Source of the DNA: Vibrio sp. SCSIO 43137
GTDB lineage: Bacteria; Pseudomonadota; Gammaproteobacteria; Enterobacterales; Vibrionaceae
Assembly (NCBI RefSeq): GCF_028201475.1
Contig: NZ_CP116383.1
Coordinates: 248,001-312,000, forward strand
DNA: 64,000 bases
Reading direction: 5' to 3'
In this document: positions 53,583 through 61,653 of the stretch, piece by piece
Layout of the letters: each line of letters opens with the position of its first letter
Numbering within the stretch: position 1 is the stretch's first letter
Made by a program: the position numbers and the translations under genes
Notes under the pieces: model-generated
The model's database searches: none
The model's input: the letters and a program-made list of their open reading frames with translations, nothing else
Told to the model about the DNA's origin: nothing

Positions 53583-54667
53583 GCGTGATTAATAACGCCC
53601 TTACGGATATAGCAAACAAGAATTCACAGGGTAAACAAAAAATAGAGAAAGCAGAATTTGCTCAGGTTAAAACCGGCAACAAGCTGGCATGGGCTGTTGG
53701 CGGATTTTGCTTAAGCCTTGCTATTGGTGGCTGGGCAGTTTCGGTTCAGCAACCAACGACTATGCCGGTCGCTATTAGCGAAGAACCTGTCACAGTAGTA
53801 AATATTGTGCCGGAACAAATTATTCCTGCAGAAGAAAAAAATCAGACCTCTCCTACTGCAAAGGTGGCTGCATCATCAGAAGTAGAAATTTATCAGAAAA
53901 ATGCTGAGCCCAAAGGTGTAATTAAAAAGAAAGCTGAAAAAGCGACCACTCCTTCTGTAACTTCACCAAAACAGCCCATTTTGCTGGCCAAAGCAGATAA
54001 AGTGGAAACTCAGGTGAACAATAAACAGCCAGAAGTGAACAAAGGACGTTTAGCTGTCAAACAAGTAGAACTTACCCCTGAGCAGCTTTCCGATACCGCG
54101 ATTGAGAGAGGTAAAAAGGCGCTGGACGCCAATGACCTAAAAACGGCAATTCAGGAGTTTGAAGCAGCGCTGCGCTACCAGCCTGATGATGACGATACCC
54201 GTAAGCGTCTTGCTGCGCTTTACTATGGCAAAGAAGATGTACGTAATGCTATTGAAGTTCTTCAGCAGGGAATGCGTCTTAACGAATCAGGACAAGAGCT
54301 CAGGATAGCTCTGGCGAAACTTCTGATAAGAGAAAACCAGCCGGAAGCCGCCCTGAGCCCGTTACTTTATCTGCCCGACAATGCCAAAAACAGCTATCTG
54401 GAACTGAGAGCGGCTCTGGCTCAGCAGGTAAAAAATAATCCGGTAGCCGCCGAAACTTATCAGATACTGACTGAAAGAGCTCCGGACAATGCGCGCTGGT
54501 GGCTTGGTCTGGCCATTCAGCAGGAGAGAAACTCACAGTTTAAATCGGCATTTAGCTCTTATCAGCAGGCGATCAGTAAAGTTGGCGTATCGAAACAGAC
54601 ACAGGCCTTTATCCGCGACAGACTGAAATTGCTGGAGAGTTTGCAGGGAGAAAAAAGTGCAGATTAA
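53579..54667 (+). CDS. mshN: MSHA biogenesis protein MshN (TPR)
   Basis: The protein has 362 residues. One membrane segment (about 34-53) is followed by a Pro/Glu/Lys-rich linker and tetratricopeptide-like repeats (about 175-340, for example AIQEFEAALRYQPDDDDTRKRLAALYYG). It is probably a GspB-like partner of MshM in the periplasm. I chose the ATG at 53579 overlapping the mshM stop. It overlaps mshE by 11 bases. Confidence 0.9.
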   Translation: MSVINNALTDIANKNSQGKQKIEKAEFAQVKTGNKLAWAVGGFCLSLAIGGWAVSVQQPTTMPVAISEEPVTVVNIVPEQIIPAEEKNQTSPTAKVAASSEVEIYQKNAEPKGVIKKKAEKATTPSVTSPKQPILLAKADKVETQVNNKQPEVNKGRLAVKQVELTPEQLSDTAIERGKKALDANDLKTAIQEFEAALRYQPDDDDTRKRLAALYYGKEDVRNAIEVLQQGMRLNESGQELRIALAKLLIRENQPEAALSPLLYLPDNAKNSYLELRAALAQQVKNNPVAAETYQILTERAPDNARWWLGLAIQQERNSQFKSAFSSYQQAISKVGVSKQTQAFIRDRLKLLESLQGEKSAD

Positions 54668-56393
54668 GTTAAGAAAAAGATTGGGTGACTTGCTGGTTGA
54701 AGAGGGCATCGTTAATGATCAGCAGGTAGGGCAGGCACTTGCCACTCAGAAGCAGACCGGACGAAAGCTGGGAGATACCCTGATACAGCTTGGCTTTCTG
54801 ACCGAAACCCAGATGCTGGAGTTCCTTTCCCGGCAGTTATCGTTGCCACTTATAGATCTTTCCCGTGCTGATGTGGATATAGATGCGGTTCAGCTTCTGC
54901 CTGAGGTGCATGCCAGACGTATACGTGCCCTGATCATTGGGCGTTCGGGTAATAGCCTTAGAGTTGCCATGAGTGACCCTGCAGACCTCTCTGCTCAGGA
55001 GTCACTGTTTGAGAGGCTTACTCAATACGAACTTGATTTTGTTATCGCTTCTGAAAAGCAGTTGGTTGAGGGGTTTGATCGCTACTACCGAAGAACCAAA
55101 GAGATAGCTACCTTTGCCGAGCAGCTTCAGGCGGAACACCAGACTGCGGACAGTTTTGATTTCGGTCTGGCTGCCGATGATGACAGTGAAGAGGTTACAG
55201 TAGTAAAACTGATTAACTCCCTGTTTGAGGATGCCATACAGGTTGGCGCCTCGGATATTCATATTGAACCCGATGCCAGTGTGCTCAGGTTACGTCAGCG
55301 GGTTGACGGCGTTCTGCATGAAACCCTGTTAAACGAAGTTAATATTGCCTCCGCTCTGGTATTGCGCCTTAAGTTAATGGCCAATCTGGATATTTCCGAG
55401 AAGCGTTTACCTCAGGACGGACGCTTTAATGTCCGTAGCAAGGGGCAATCTATCGATATTCGTATGTCGACCATGCCGGTTCAGCATGGTGAGTCTGTGG
55501 TAATGCGTCTGCTTAATCAGACTGCAGGTGTCCGCCCTCTGGATGAGTCCGGTTTACCTGAAGAGCTGCTGCAACGCTTCAGAAAGCAGCTGAGAAGGCC
55601 GCATGGAATGATTCTGGTCACAGGCCCGACAGGTTCGGGTAAAACCACCACCCTGTATGGTGCTTTGTCAGAGCTGAATGAACCGTCCAAAAAGATCATT
55701 ACCGCTGAAGATCCGGTGGAATATCGCCTGCCAAGGGTTAATCAGGTTCAGGTAAACCCGAAAATAGACCTCGACTTTTCAACGGTTCTGCGAACCTTCC
55801 TGCGTCAGGATCCCGATATTATTCTGGTTGGTGAGATGCGGGATCAGGAGACGGTTGAGATTGGGTTAAGGGCAGCCCTGACTGGTCACTTAGTTTTAAG
55901 TACCCTGCACACTAACGATGCCGTCGACAGTGCATTAAGAATGATGGATATGGGCGCACCGGGGTATCTGGTGGCAAGTTCTGTGCGTGCGGTACTGGCA
56001 CAAAGGCTGGTACGTAAAGTGTGCCCTGACTGTGCGACGACTGAAATACCGGACGAGTCGAAAAAGAGCTGGCTGGAGAGCCGTTTCCCTAATCAAACCA
56101 ATGCAGTGTTTACTAAAGGAAGAGGTTGTCAGAACTGTAATGTGACCGGTTATCGTGGCCGGATTGGTGTGTTTGAGTTCTTAGAACTGCAGGAAGAGAT
56201 GATGGATGCCCTGAGGGCGAATGATGCGGTACTGTTTGCTGAAAAGGCACGAAATGCCGCCGGATACAAGCCTCTGCTGGCATCGGCAATGGAGCTGGCG
56301 CTGAAGGGCATAGTGAGCCTGGATGAAGTGATGCATCTGGGTGAAGGTGACTCTTCAGGAAACATTGACCCGATTTATATCGGGGAGAGCTAA
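54657..56393 (+). CDS. mshE: MSHA pilus extension ATPase MshE
   Basis: The protein has 578 residues. It powers pilus assembly. The N-terminal domain has the MshEN cyclic-di-GMP motif RLGDLLVEEGIVNDQQVGQALATQ-type, and a second copy KLGDTLIQLGFLTETQ follows. The GspE-type motor has Walker A GPTGSGKT (323-330), the Asp box, Walker B ILVGEMRD and the zinc module CPDC/CQNC near the C-terminus. In V. cholerae MshE binds c-di-GMP through this motif, so pilus assembly would follow c-di-GMP level. The start is GTG inside mshN. Confidence 0.96.
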   Translation: MQIKLRKRLGDLLVEEGIVNDQQVGQALATQKQTGRKLGDTLIQLGFLTETQMLEFLSRQLSLPLIDLSRADVDIDAVQLLPEVHARRIRALIIGRSGNSLRVAMSDPADLSAQESLFERLTQYELDFVIASEKQLVEGFDRYYRRTKEIATFAEQLQAEHQTADSFDFGLAADDDSEEVTVVKLINSLFEDAIQVGASDIHIEPDASVLRLRQRVDGVLHETLLNEVNIASALVLRLKLMANLDISEKRLPQDGRFNVRSKGQSIDIRMSTMPVQHGESVVMRLLNQTAGVRPLDESGLPEELLQRFRKQLRRPHGMILVTGPTGSGKTTTLYGALSELNEPSKKIITAEDPVEYRLPRVNQVQVNPKIDLDFSTVLRTFLRQDPDIILVGEMRDQETVEIGLRAALTGHLVLSTLHTNDAVDSALRMMDMGAPGYLVASSVRAVLAQRLVRKVCPDCATTEIPDESKKSWLESRFPNQTNAVFTKGRGCQNCNVTGYRGRIGVFEFLELQEEMMDALRANDAVLFAEKARNAAGYKPLLASAMELALKGIVSLDEVMHLGEGDSSGNIDPIYIGES

Positions 56394-57620
56394 ATGGCTA
56401 ACTTCAGGTATCAGGGCAGAAATGCAGAGGGGAAGCAGATCAGCGGTGATGTTGAAGCGCCGACGGAAGAGCTGGCGATCGATTCCCTGATCAACCGTGG
56501 CATTATTCCTACTTCAGTTGTGATGGGAAAAAGTGCCGGCAAAGGCCTCTCTATCGATCTGAGCGACTTGCTTGTTCCGGCCGTTCCGCTGGAAATATTG
56601 GTGATCTTCTGCCGTCAGATGTACAGCCTGACTAAAGCTGGCGTACCATTGCTCAGAGCTATCAAGGGGCTTTCCGGCAATGCTCATAATAAGCAGTTAA
56701 AAACAGCTTTGGAACAGGTAGGGACTGAGCTGACCAACGGCCGTAGCCTTTCAGCTTCTATGCGCCTGCATAGCAATGTATTTAGTCCGCTTTTTGTTTC
56801 AATGGTTAATGTCGGGGAAAACACCGGCCGGCTGGATGAAGTACTGCTCCAGTTGAGTGGTTACTACGAACAGGAACTGGAAACCAGAAAGCGGATAAAA
56901 ACCGCCATGCGTTACCCGAGCTTTGTTATTGGCTTTGTGGTGGTGGCCATGTTTGTACTTAACATCTGGGTGATTCCTCAGTTCTCCAGTATGTTCTCCC
57001 GCTTTGGTGTTGATCTGCCACTGCCTACTCAGATATTGATTGCTACATCGGGTTTCTTTGTTAACTACTGGGTGTGGATGCTGGCAGCCATATTTGCTGC
57101 CGGCTTTGGCTTTAAACTGTGGATCTCCGGGGCGGCCGGACGGGAAATCTGGGACGGAATACGGCTAAAACTGCCTATTGTCGGTAGTATCGTTAACCGG
57201 GCACAGATGGCACGTTTTTCCAGAACCTTCTCCTTAATGTTGAAGGCCGGTGTACCACTTAACCAGTCGATTGCACTGGCTGCGGAATCGATGGGAAACC
57301 GCTTTCTCGAAGTGCGCCTGATGGAGATGAAATCTTCCATTGAGGCGGGGGGAACCATATCAAATACCGCAATAAACAGCGGTATTTTTACCCCTTTGGT
57401 GATCCAGATGATCGCCGTGGGTGAGGAAACGGGTCGTATTGATGAGTTGCTGATGGAAGTCGCTGACTTCTATGACCGGGAAGTGGAGTACGATCTCAAG
57501 ACTCTGACTGCCCGTATTGAGCCTATTCTGCTGGTTATTGTGGCGGCTATTGTGCTGGTGCTGGCTCTGGGTATTTTTCTGCCTATGTGGGGCATGCTGG
57601 ATGCGATTCAGGGACGATAA
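56394..57620 (+). CDS. mshG: MSHA inner-membrane platform protein MshG (PilC/GspF-like)
   Basis: The protein has 408 residues. It has two GspF domains, each beginning FCRQMYSLTKAGVPLLRAIKGL-like and FSRTFSLMLKAGVPLNQSIALA, and three membrane segments (about 170-195, 215-240 and 375-400). It couples the MshE motor to growth of the pilus. It begins directly after the mshE stop. Confidence 0.96.
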   Translation: MANFRYQGRNAEGKQISGDVEAPTEELAIDSLINRGIIPTSVVMGKSAGKGLSIDLSDLLVPAVPLEILVIFCRQMYSLTKAGVPLLRAIKGLSGNAHNKQLKTALEQVGTELTNGRSLSASMRLHSNVFSPLFVSMVNVGENTGRLDEVLLQLSGYYEQELETRKRIKTAMRYPSFVIGFVVVAMFVLNIWVIPQFSSMFSRFGVDLPLPTQILIATSGFFVNYWVWMLAAIFAAGFGFKLWISGAAGREIWDGIRLKLPIVGSIVNRAQMARFSRTFSLMLKAGVPLNQSIALAAESMGNRFLEVRLMEMKSSIEAGGTISNTAINSGIFTPLVIQMIAVGEETGRIDELLMEVADFYDREVEYDLKTLTARIEPILLVIVAAIVLVLALGIFLPMWGMLDAIQGR

Positions 57621-57631
57621 GCGGAGCGGTT

Positions 57632-58090
57632 ATGGAAAATATCAGCCGCTTTAAACCGGCTTCAGCCCTGTGGGGAGTGTTGATTACACTTCTTATGGCA
57701 GCATTAGTATGGTCGTGGAAAAAGATGGAGCCGGATACCACAGAGACTGCTTATGATCTTGCGACACTGGCGATTCTGGATCGGGCGAACGCATTTAAAC
57801 AGAGCTGGCTGGTACATAAACGGCCACAGACACTGAGTCTGGACGATCAGGACTACCAGTTTAGTGATCATGGCTGGCTGCTGCCCCTTTACGCTAATCA
57901 GGTAAATTGTCATTACTGGCTGACCACTCTCTATCCGGCCGGAGAGATATTTGGTTCAAAACCGGAAAATAGTTATTCTATTCATATGGATGATGGATAT
58001 ATGTGCCGCTATAATTATCCGGAAAAGAGTGTTGTGATCCAACTGAGTAACAACCAATTTACAGTAAAATTAGAAGATTCTGCCTTATAG
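57632..58090 (+). CDS. mshF: MSHA biogenesis protein MshF
   Basis: The protein has 152 residues, with an N-terminal membrane segment (about 12-30) and a periplasmic domain without known motif. I chose the ATG at 57632 (MENISRFKPA) because GGAG lies 8 bases upstream; the longer frame starts inside mshG. It closes the assembly-gene block before the pilin genes. Confidence 0.85.
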   Translation: MENISRFKPASALWGVLITLLMAALVWSWKKMEPDTTETAYDLATLAILDRANAFKQSWLVHKRPQTLSLDDQDYQFSDHGWLLPLYANQVNCHYWLTTLYPAGEIFGSKPENSYSIHMDDGYMCRYNYPEKSVVIQLSNNQFTVKLEDSAL

Positions 58091-58163
58091 CGCAGCAAAT
58101 AGCTGGCAGAGTCTATTGATATGCTAAATTTTAAATACGCCGCATTTACAGGTGGAAGGTAAT

Positions 58164-58691
58164 ATGAAGAAACAGACTGGTTTTTCTTTGATGGAACTGG
58201 TGATTGTCATTGTTATTTTAGGGTTGTTGGCCGTAGCGGCACTGCCCCGGTTTTTAGATATTACTGACGAGGCGAAAAAAGCGAGTATTGAAGGCGTTGC
58301 TGGCGGTTATGCTACGGCAGTGTTATCGGCGCGGGCACAGTGGGAGGCAGAAGGCCGCCCTCAAACCAGCAGCCGCAATGTGGTTAATTATGACGGTACC
58401 GATTTTCTGCTAACCAGCTCTGCAACCAGTGGTTACAGAGACGGCTACCCGATTGCCGTATATAGCGGCAGTGATGCAACCACGGTTAATGCGGCTGCCT
58501 GTAAAGCCCTGATGGAGCAGTTATTACAGAATCCGCCATCGGTAGAGACCAGCGATACCGGTTCACCTAAGTATATTGCCTCAGCTCCGGCCAATGATGA
58601 GTGTCGCTATGAGCAGCAGGAAGGCAGTACCAAGCATAACTTTGTCTATAAAGTATCAGCCGGGCGTGTCACAGTTAATTTAGTCAATTAG
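58164..58691 (+). CDS. mshB: MSHA minor pilin MshB
   Basis: The protein has 175 residues. The type IV prepilin start MKKQTG / FSLMELVIVIVILGLLAV is complete, with glutamate at mature position 5 for pilin packing. Cleavage and N-methylation need a prepilin peptidase (PilD) encoded elsewhere. Two cysteines in the C-terminal half may form a disulfide. The ATG at 58164 follows GGAAGG. Confidence 0.93.
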   Translation: MKKQTGFSLMELVIVIVILGLLAVAALPRFLDITDEAKKASIEGVAGGYATAVLSARAQWEAEGRPQTSSRNVVNYDGTDFLLTSSATSGYRDGYPIAVYSGSDATTVNAAACKALMEQLLQNPPSVETSDTGSPKYIASAPANDECRYEQQEGSTKHNFVYKVSAGRVTVNLVN

Positions 58692-58827
58692 AACAGATAA
58701 ATGACAAATGGCAGGTTTTTCTATATAACATAGAGAAAAGGCGTTTACCGTTGGTCGTATTGTTTTAGTTTTGTGGTCAGATAATAAAAATAGCCACGAG
58801 ATGCCAAGAAGTAAGAGAGATTTGAGT

Positions 58828-59334
58828 ATGAAAAGACAAGCTGGTTTTACCCTGATTGAATTGGTTGTTGTTATTGTAATTTTGGGTATTCTTGCCGTAA
58901 CAGCCGCACCTAGATTTTTAAATTTGCAGAAAGATGCGAGAGTTGCTTCTCTTGAAGGAATGCGTGGTGCGATTCAGGGCGCATCAGGTATGGTGTATGG
59001 CAAGTCTGCTATTGAAGGTGAAGAGTCTAAAGCTAAAGGTGCTTCTCCGGCTCCTTCAGTTGATGCAAGTGGTTCAACTGTGCTTACCTCATATGGTTAT
59101 CCGACCGCGGCGGATGGTGGTATAGGCAATGCAGTTGTGGGTCTTCAGAGTGCCACTGACTGGGCAAGATTTACTGATGGGACTACCAATACCTATGTAA
59201 TTACTTTTCAGGCAAGTACAGCATTAGCTGATGCTGCGGCAGTTAAAGCAACCAAATGTTATATTACTTATACGGAAGCGACATCAGGTACTGTCCCTGC
59301 TGCGGTAGCAATAACTGATAGTTCTGGTTGCTAA
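58828..59334 (+). CDS. mshA: MSHA major pilin MshA
   Basis: The protein has 168 residues. The prepilin start MKRQAG / [18 protein letters not shown] and the [12 protein letters not shown] helix are characteristic of MSHA pilin. Cysteines near the C-terminus (ATKCYITY and SSGC) form the expected disulfide loop. The 136-base gap before it probably holds its own promoter, since MshA is made in large amount; I see no clear -35/-10 pair. I chose the ATG at 58828 to give the standard short leader; an earlier in-frame start gives an implausible 25-residue leader. A terminator follows. Confidence 0.93.
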   Translation: MKRQAGFTLIELVVVIVILGILAVTAAPRFLNLQKDARVASLEGMRGAIQGASGMVYGKSAIEGEESKAKGASPAPSVDASGSTVLTSYGYPTAADGGIGNAVVGLQSATDWARFTDGTTNTYVITFQASTALADAAAVKATKCYITYTEATSGTVPAAVAITDSSGC

Positions 59335-59350
59335 ATAAAAAGAGATTGAG

Positions 59351-59380
59351 TAAGGCCTGCATTGCAGGCCTTATTTTTAT
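59351..59380 (+). terminator. Terminator after mshA
   Basis: A perfect 10-bp stem (TAAGGCCTGC / GCAGGCCTTA) with a 3-base loop and T-run lies 16 bases after mshA. It would keep mshA in excess of the minor pilins. Confidence 0.88.
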
Positions 59381-59440
59381 CAGTATATTTATATTTTCCT
59401 ATATACTCTAAAGACTTGTTGGTTTAAGGAAACAGGGAAC

Positions 59441-59911
59441 ATGCCTTTCGCTAATTATCGCCGGTCTGGTTTTACCCTAATTGAGCTAGTGGTAATTATT
59501 CTTCTGCTAAGCATTATCTCTGTCTATGCTGCCAGCCGTTATTCCGGTACTTCAAGCTTCTCTGCTTTTGCCGCTCAGGAACAGGCTATTTCTATTATCC
59601 GTCAGATCCAGTTAAGCCGGATGCAATCTAATGTTAGCGGAACAGTTTCCACAGACTATCAGCTTAGGGTCTCTTCAGATTGTCTTGGATCGGTTTCAAG
59701 CTGCACAACCACCAGTAACTCCCGCAGTAACCGGTTGGTTCTTCCTCAGGATGTTAGTTTTGCTCAGTCAATGACGGTGGGCTTTGATCTTTTGGGCAAC
59801 CCCTCTTGTGTAACGGGAACCTGTCCGGCAAATTTTAAAATCGATATTTCTGATAGCGGTGCTACTGCCAGTGTCTGTATTAACTCTCAGGGGTACGTTT
59901 ATGGCTGCTAA
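59441..59911 (+). CDS. mshC: MSHA minor pilin MshC
   Basis: The protein has 156 residues with prepilin start RRSG / [18 protein letters not shown]. The cysteine-rich middle and C-terminus hold likely disulfides. It overlaps mshD by 11 bases. Confidence 0.9.
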   Translation: MPFANYRRSGFTLIELVVIILLLSIISVYAASRYSGTSSFSAFAAQEQAISIIRQIQLSRMQSNVSGTVSTDYQLRVSSDCLGSVSSCTTTSNSRSNRLVLPQDVSFAQSMTVGFDLLGNPSCVTGTCPANFKIDISDSGATASVCINSQGYVYGC

Positions 59912-60464
59912 GCTAACCTACAGGCAGAAAGGCTTTACCCTTATCGAAAGTATTGTGGCCATTGTGGTGATGGGGGTAGCCATGGTTACCCTGACCTCAC
60001 TGCTTTTTCCTCAGTTTCAGGACTCAGCTAAACCACAGTATGAAGTTCGTGCCGCTGCGTTAGCTAACAGTTTGCTGACTGAAGTAATGGCGCGCCGCTA
60101 CGATGAAAACAGTAACCCTGACGGAGAAGTGGTTCGTTGTGGTGAAGGTGATCCATGTACTTTGCAAAGTGCTTTTGGCCCGGATGGCACAGAATCTGAT
60201 CCTGCCAGCTTTGATGATGTGGATGACTATATAGGCTGCTGGACTACCAATACCGCCAGCAACGCATACTGCTCAACGGTGGCGGGAAACCTGGATGATG
60301 TATTCGGTGATGCCATCAGTAGCGAATATCCCAACTTTGCAGCCGATATAGATGTTGTTTCTGCAACAATTGCCGGTAATAGCCAGTTTAAGAAAGTTAC
60401 TGTGACAGTGACGGCCGGCTCGTACGGTGAGTACCAGTTTTCAGCCTACAGAGGGAACTACTGA
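59901..60464 (+). CDS. mshD: MSHA minor pilin MshD
   Basis: The protein has 187 residues with prepilin start RQKG / FTLIESIVAIVVMGVAMV, with Glu5 kept. I chose ATG 59901 overlapping mshC, giving the standard short leader. The globular part is acidic (Asp-rich, DDVDDYIGC). The stop overlaps the mshO start. Confidence 0.9.
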   Translation: MAAKLTYRQKGFTLIESIVAIVVMGVAMVTLTSLLFPQFQDSAKPQYEVRAAALANSLLTEVMARRYDENSNPDGEVVRCGEGDPCTLQSAFGPDGTESDPASFDDVDDYIGCWTTNTASNAYCSTVAGNLDDVFGDAISSEYPNFAADIDVVSATIAGNSQFKKVTVTVTAGSYGEYQFSAYRGNY

Positions 60465-61210
60465 TGAGAAGTAAAGGCTTCACTCTGGTTGAAATGGTGA
60501 TCACCATTATTGTGCTGGGTGTTATTTTTCTCGGTTTTACCGGTATCCTTGAAACGGGTACCAAAGGTTATATCGACAGTGTTGACCGGCAGAAAGTACA
60601 GAATCAGGCCCGTTTCGTAATAGAGAAGATGTCGCGGGAAATCCGTCATGCTGTGCCAAATAGCTTTGCCACCACCAGCAGCACTTCCGCTAAATGTATT
60701 AACTTTTATCCTATTGTGCGTTCTGGATTTTATTCCCGTAATCAGACTAGCGGCAAGGTGGATTTTGTGGTGACTAATCAGGGTGTCCAATTACCGTCAC
60801 CGGTTAGTGAATCTCTGGTGATAAATCCAAGTCGAAACGCTGATCTGACTAGCGGTAAGCAGTTTAAAAGTCTTTCTGGGTGCAGGGATAGCGCCGATAG
60901 CAGTTGTACAGAGTCGCAACCGGCCAGCGGAGTGTATGTTTATTCCATTGACGATGACTTTAACAGCCATTCTGTTGCTAACCGCTATTATACTTATAAC
61001 GGTGAGGTTAGTTACTGTATCAGTAGTAGCGGCAATTTAACCCGTAACACTGTTATTGTTGCTGAAGAGGTTAACTTTACTCAGAGCCGCTTTGAGTACC
61101 TTCAGGCTACTCTGCAACGCGGCGGTTTGGTTCATCTGGACTTTCTGTTTACCAATCAGGATGAACAGAGTTTCTACAGACATGATGTGCAGGTATTAAA
61201 TGTTCCGTAA
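60464..61210 (+). CDS. mshO: MSHA minor pilin MshO
   Basis: The protein has 248 residues with prepilin start RSKG / FTLVEMVITIIVLGVIFL, and is the largest of the minor pilins, like GspJ/PilW. It probably belongs to the tip complex that starts pilus growth. It overlaps mshP by 11 bases. Confidence 0.9.
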   Translation: MRSKGFTLVEMVITIIVLGVIFLGFTGILETGTKGYIDSVDRQKVQNQARFVIEKMSREIRHAVPNSFATTSSTSAKCINFYPIVRSGFYSRNQTSGKVDFVVTNQGVQLPSPVSESLVINPSRNADLTSGKQFKSLSGCRDSADSSCTESQPASGVYVYSIDDDFNSHSVANRYYTYNGEVSYCISSSGNLTRNTVIVAEEVNFTQSRFEYLQATLQRGGLVHLDFLFTNQDEQSFYRHDVQVLNVP

Positions 61211-61652
61211 AAAAGTGCAACAGGGAAATATCGTTATTATCGCCATCTTTATCGTTGTGGTAATGGGCTTACTTGCCGTTAACTTAACCCGGATTAGCTG
61301 GTCAAATCAGGATACCCTTTCCCGGGAAGTTTTGGGTACTCAGGCCTGGTTTGTGGCTCATTCAGCAAATGAGTGGGCACTGGCAACACTATTTCCTATC
61401 GGGCAGGCAGGAACGCCGACACAGCTTGATACAAACTGCGATACGGTAAATAGTTCGTCATCCACGGCAGCTGTGGCTTTAGTTAACGGTCTTTCCTGTA
61501 GCGCTCCAACTATACAGTGCAGTAAACCTGCAGCATCAATCCCCGATGATTTAAAATATTTTCAGGTTAGCACCAGTGCTATCTGTAGTTCTGGTACTCA
61601 GTTTCAGGTTCAGCGTGAACAGCAGGTCTGGGTTAAGGCGATAGGTGGCTGA
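61200..61652 (+). CDS. mshP: MSHA protein MshP (prepilin-like, PilX/GspK-type)
   Basis: The protein has 150 residues. The N-terminal helix (NIVIIAIFIVVVMGLLAV after a glycine) resembles a prepilin but has no glutamate at position 5, as in PilX/GspK tip proteins. A helical stretch and a cysteine-containing domain follow. It probably caps the tip complex. Confidence 0.87.
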   Translation: MFRKKVQQGNIVIIAIFIVVVMGLLAVNLTRISWSNQDTLSREVLGTQAWFVAHSANEWALATLFPIGQAGTPTQLDTNCDTVNSSSSTAAVALVNGLSCSAPTIQCSKPAASIPDDLKYFQVSTSAICSSGTQFQVQREQQVWVKAIGG

Positions 61653-61653
61653 T

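Noticed and set aside
58692..58827. Specific promoter for mshA
   Set aside because: A promoter is expected but no -35/-10 pair with good spacing stands out, so none is annotated.
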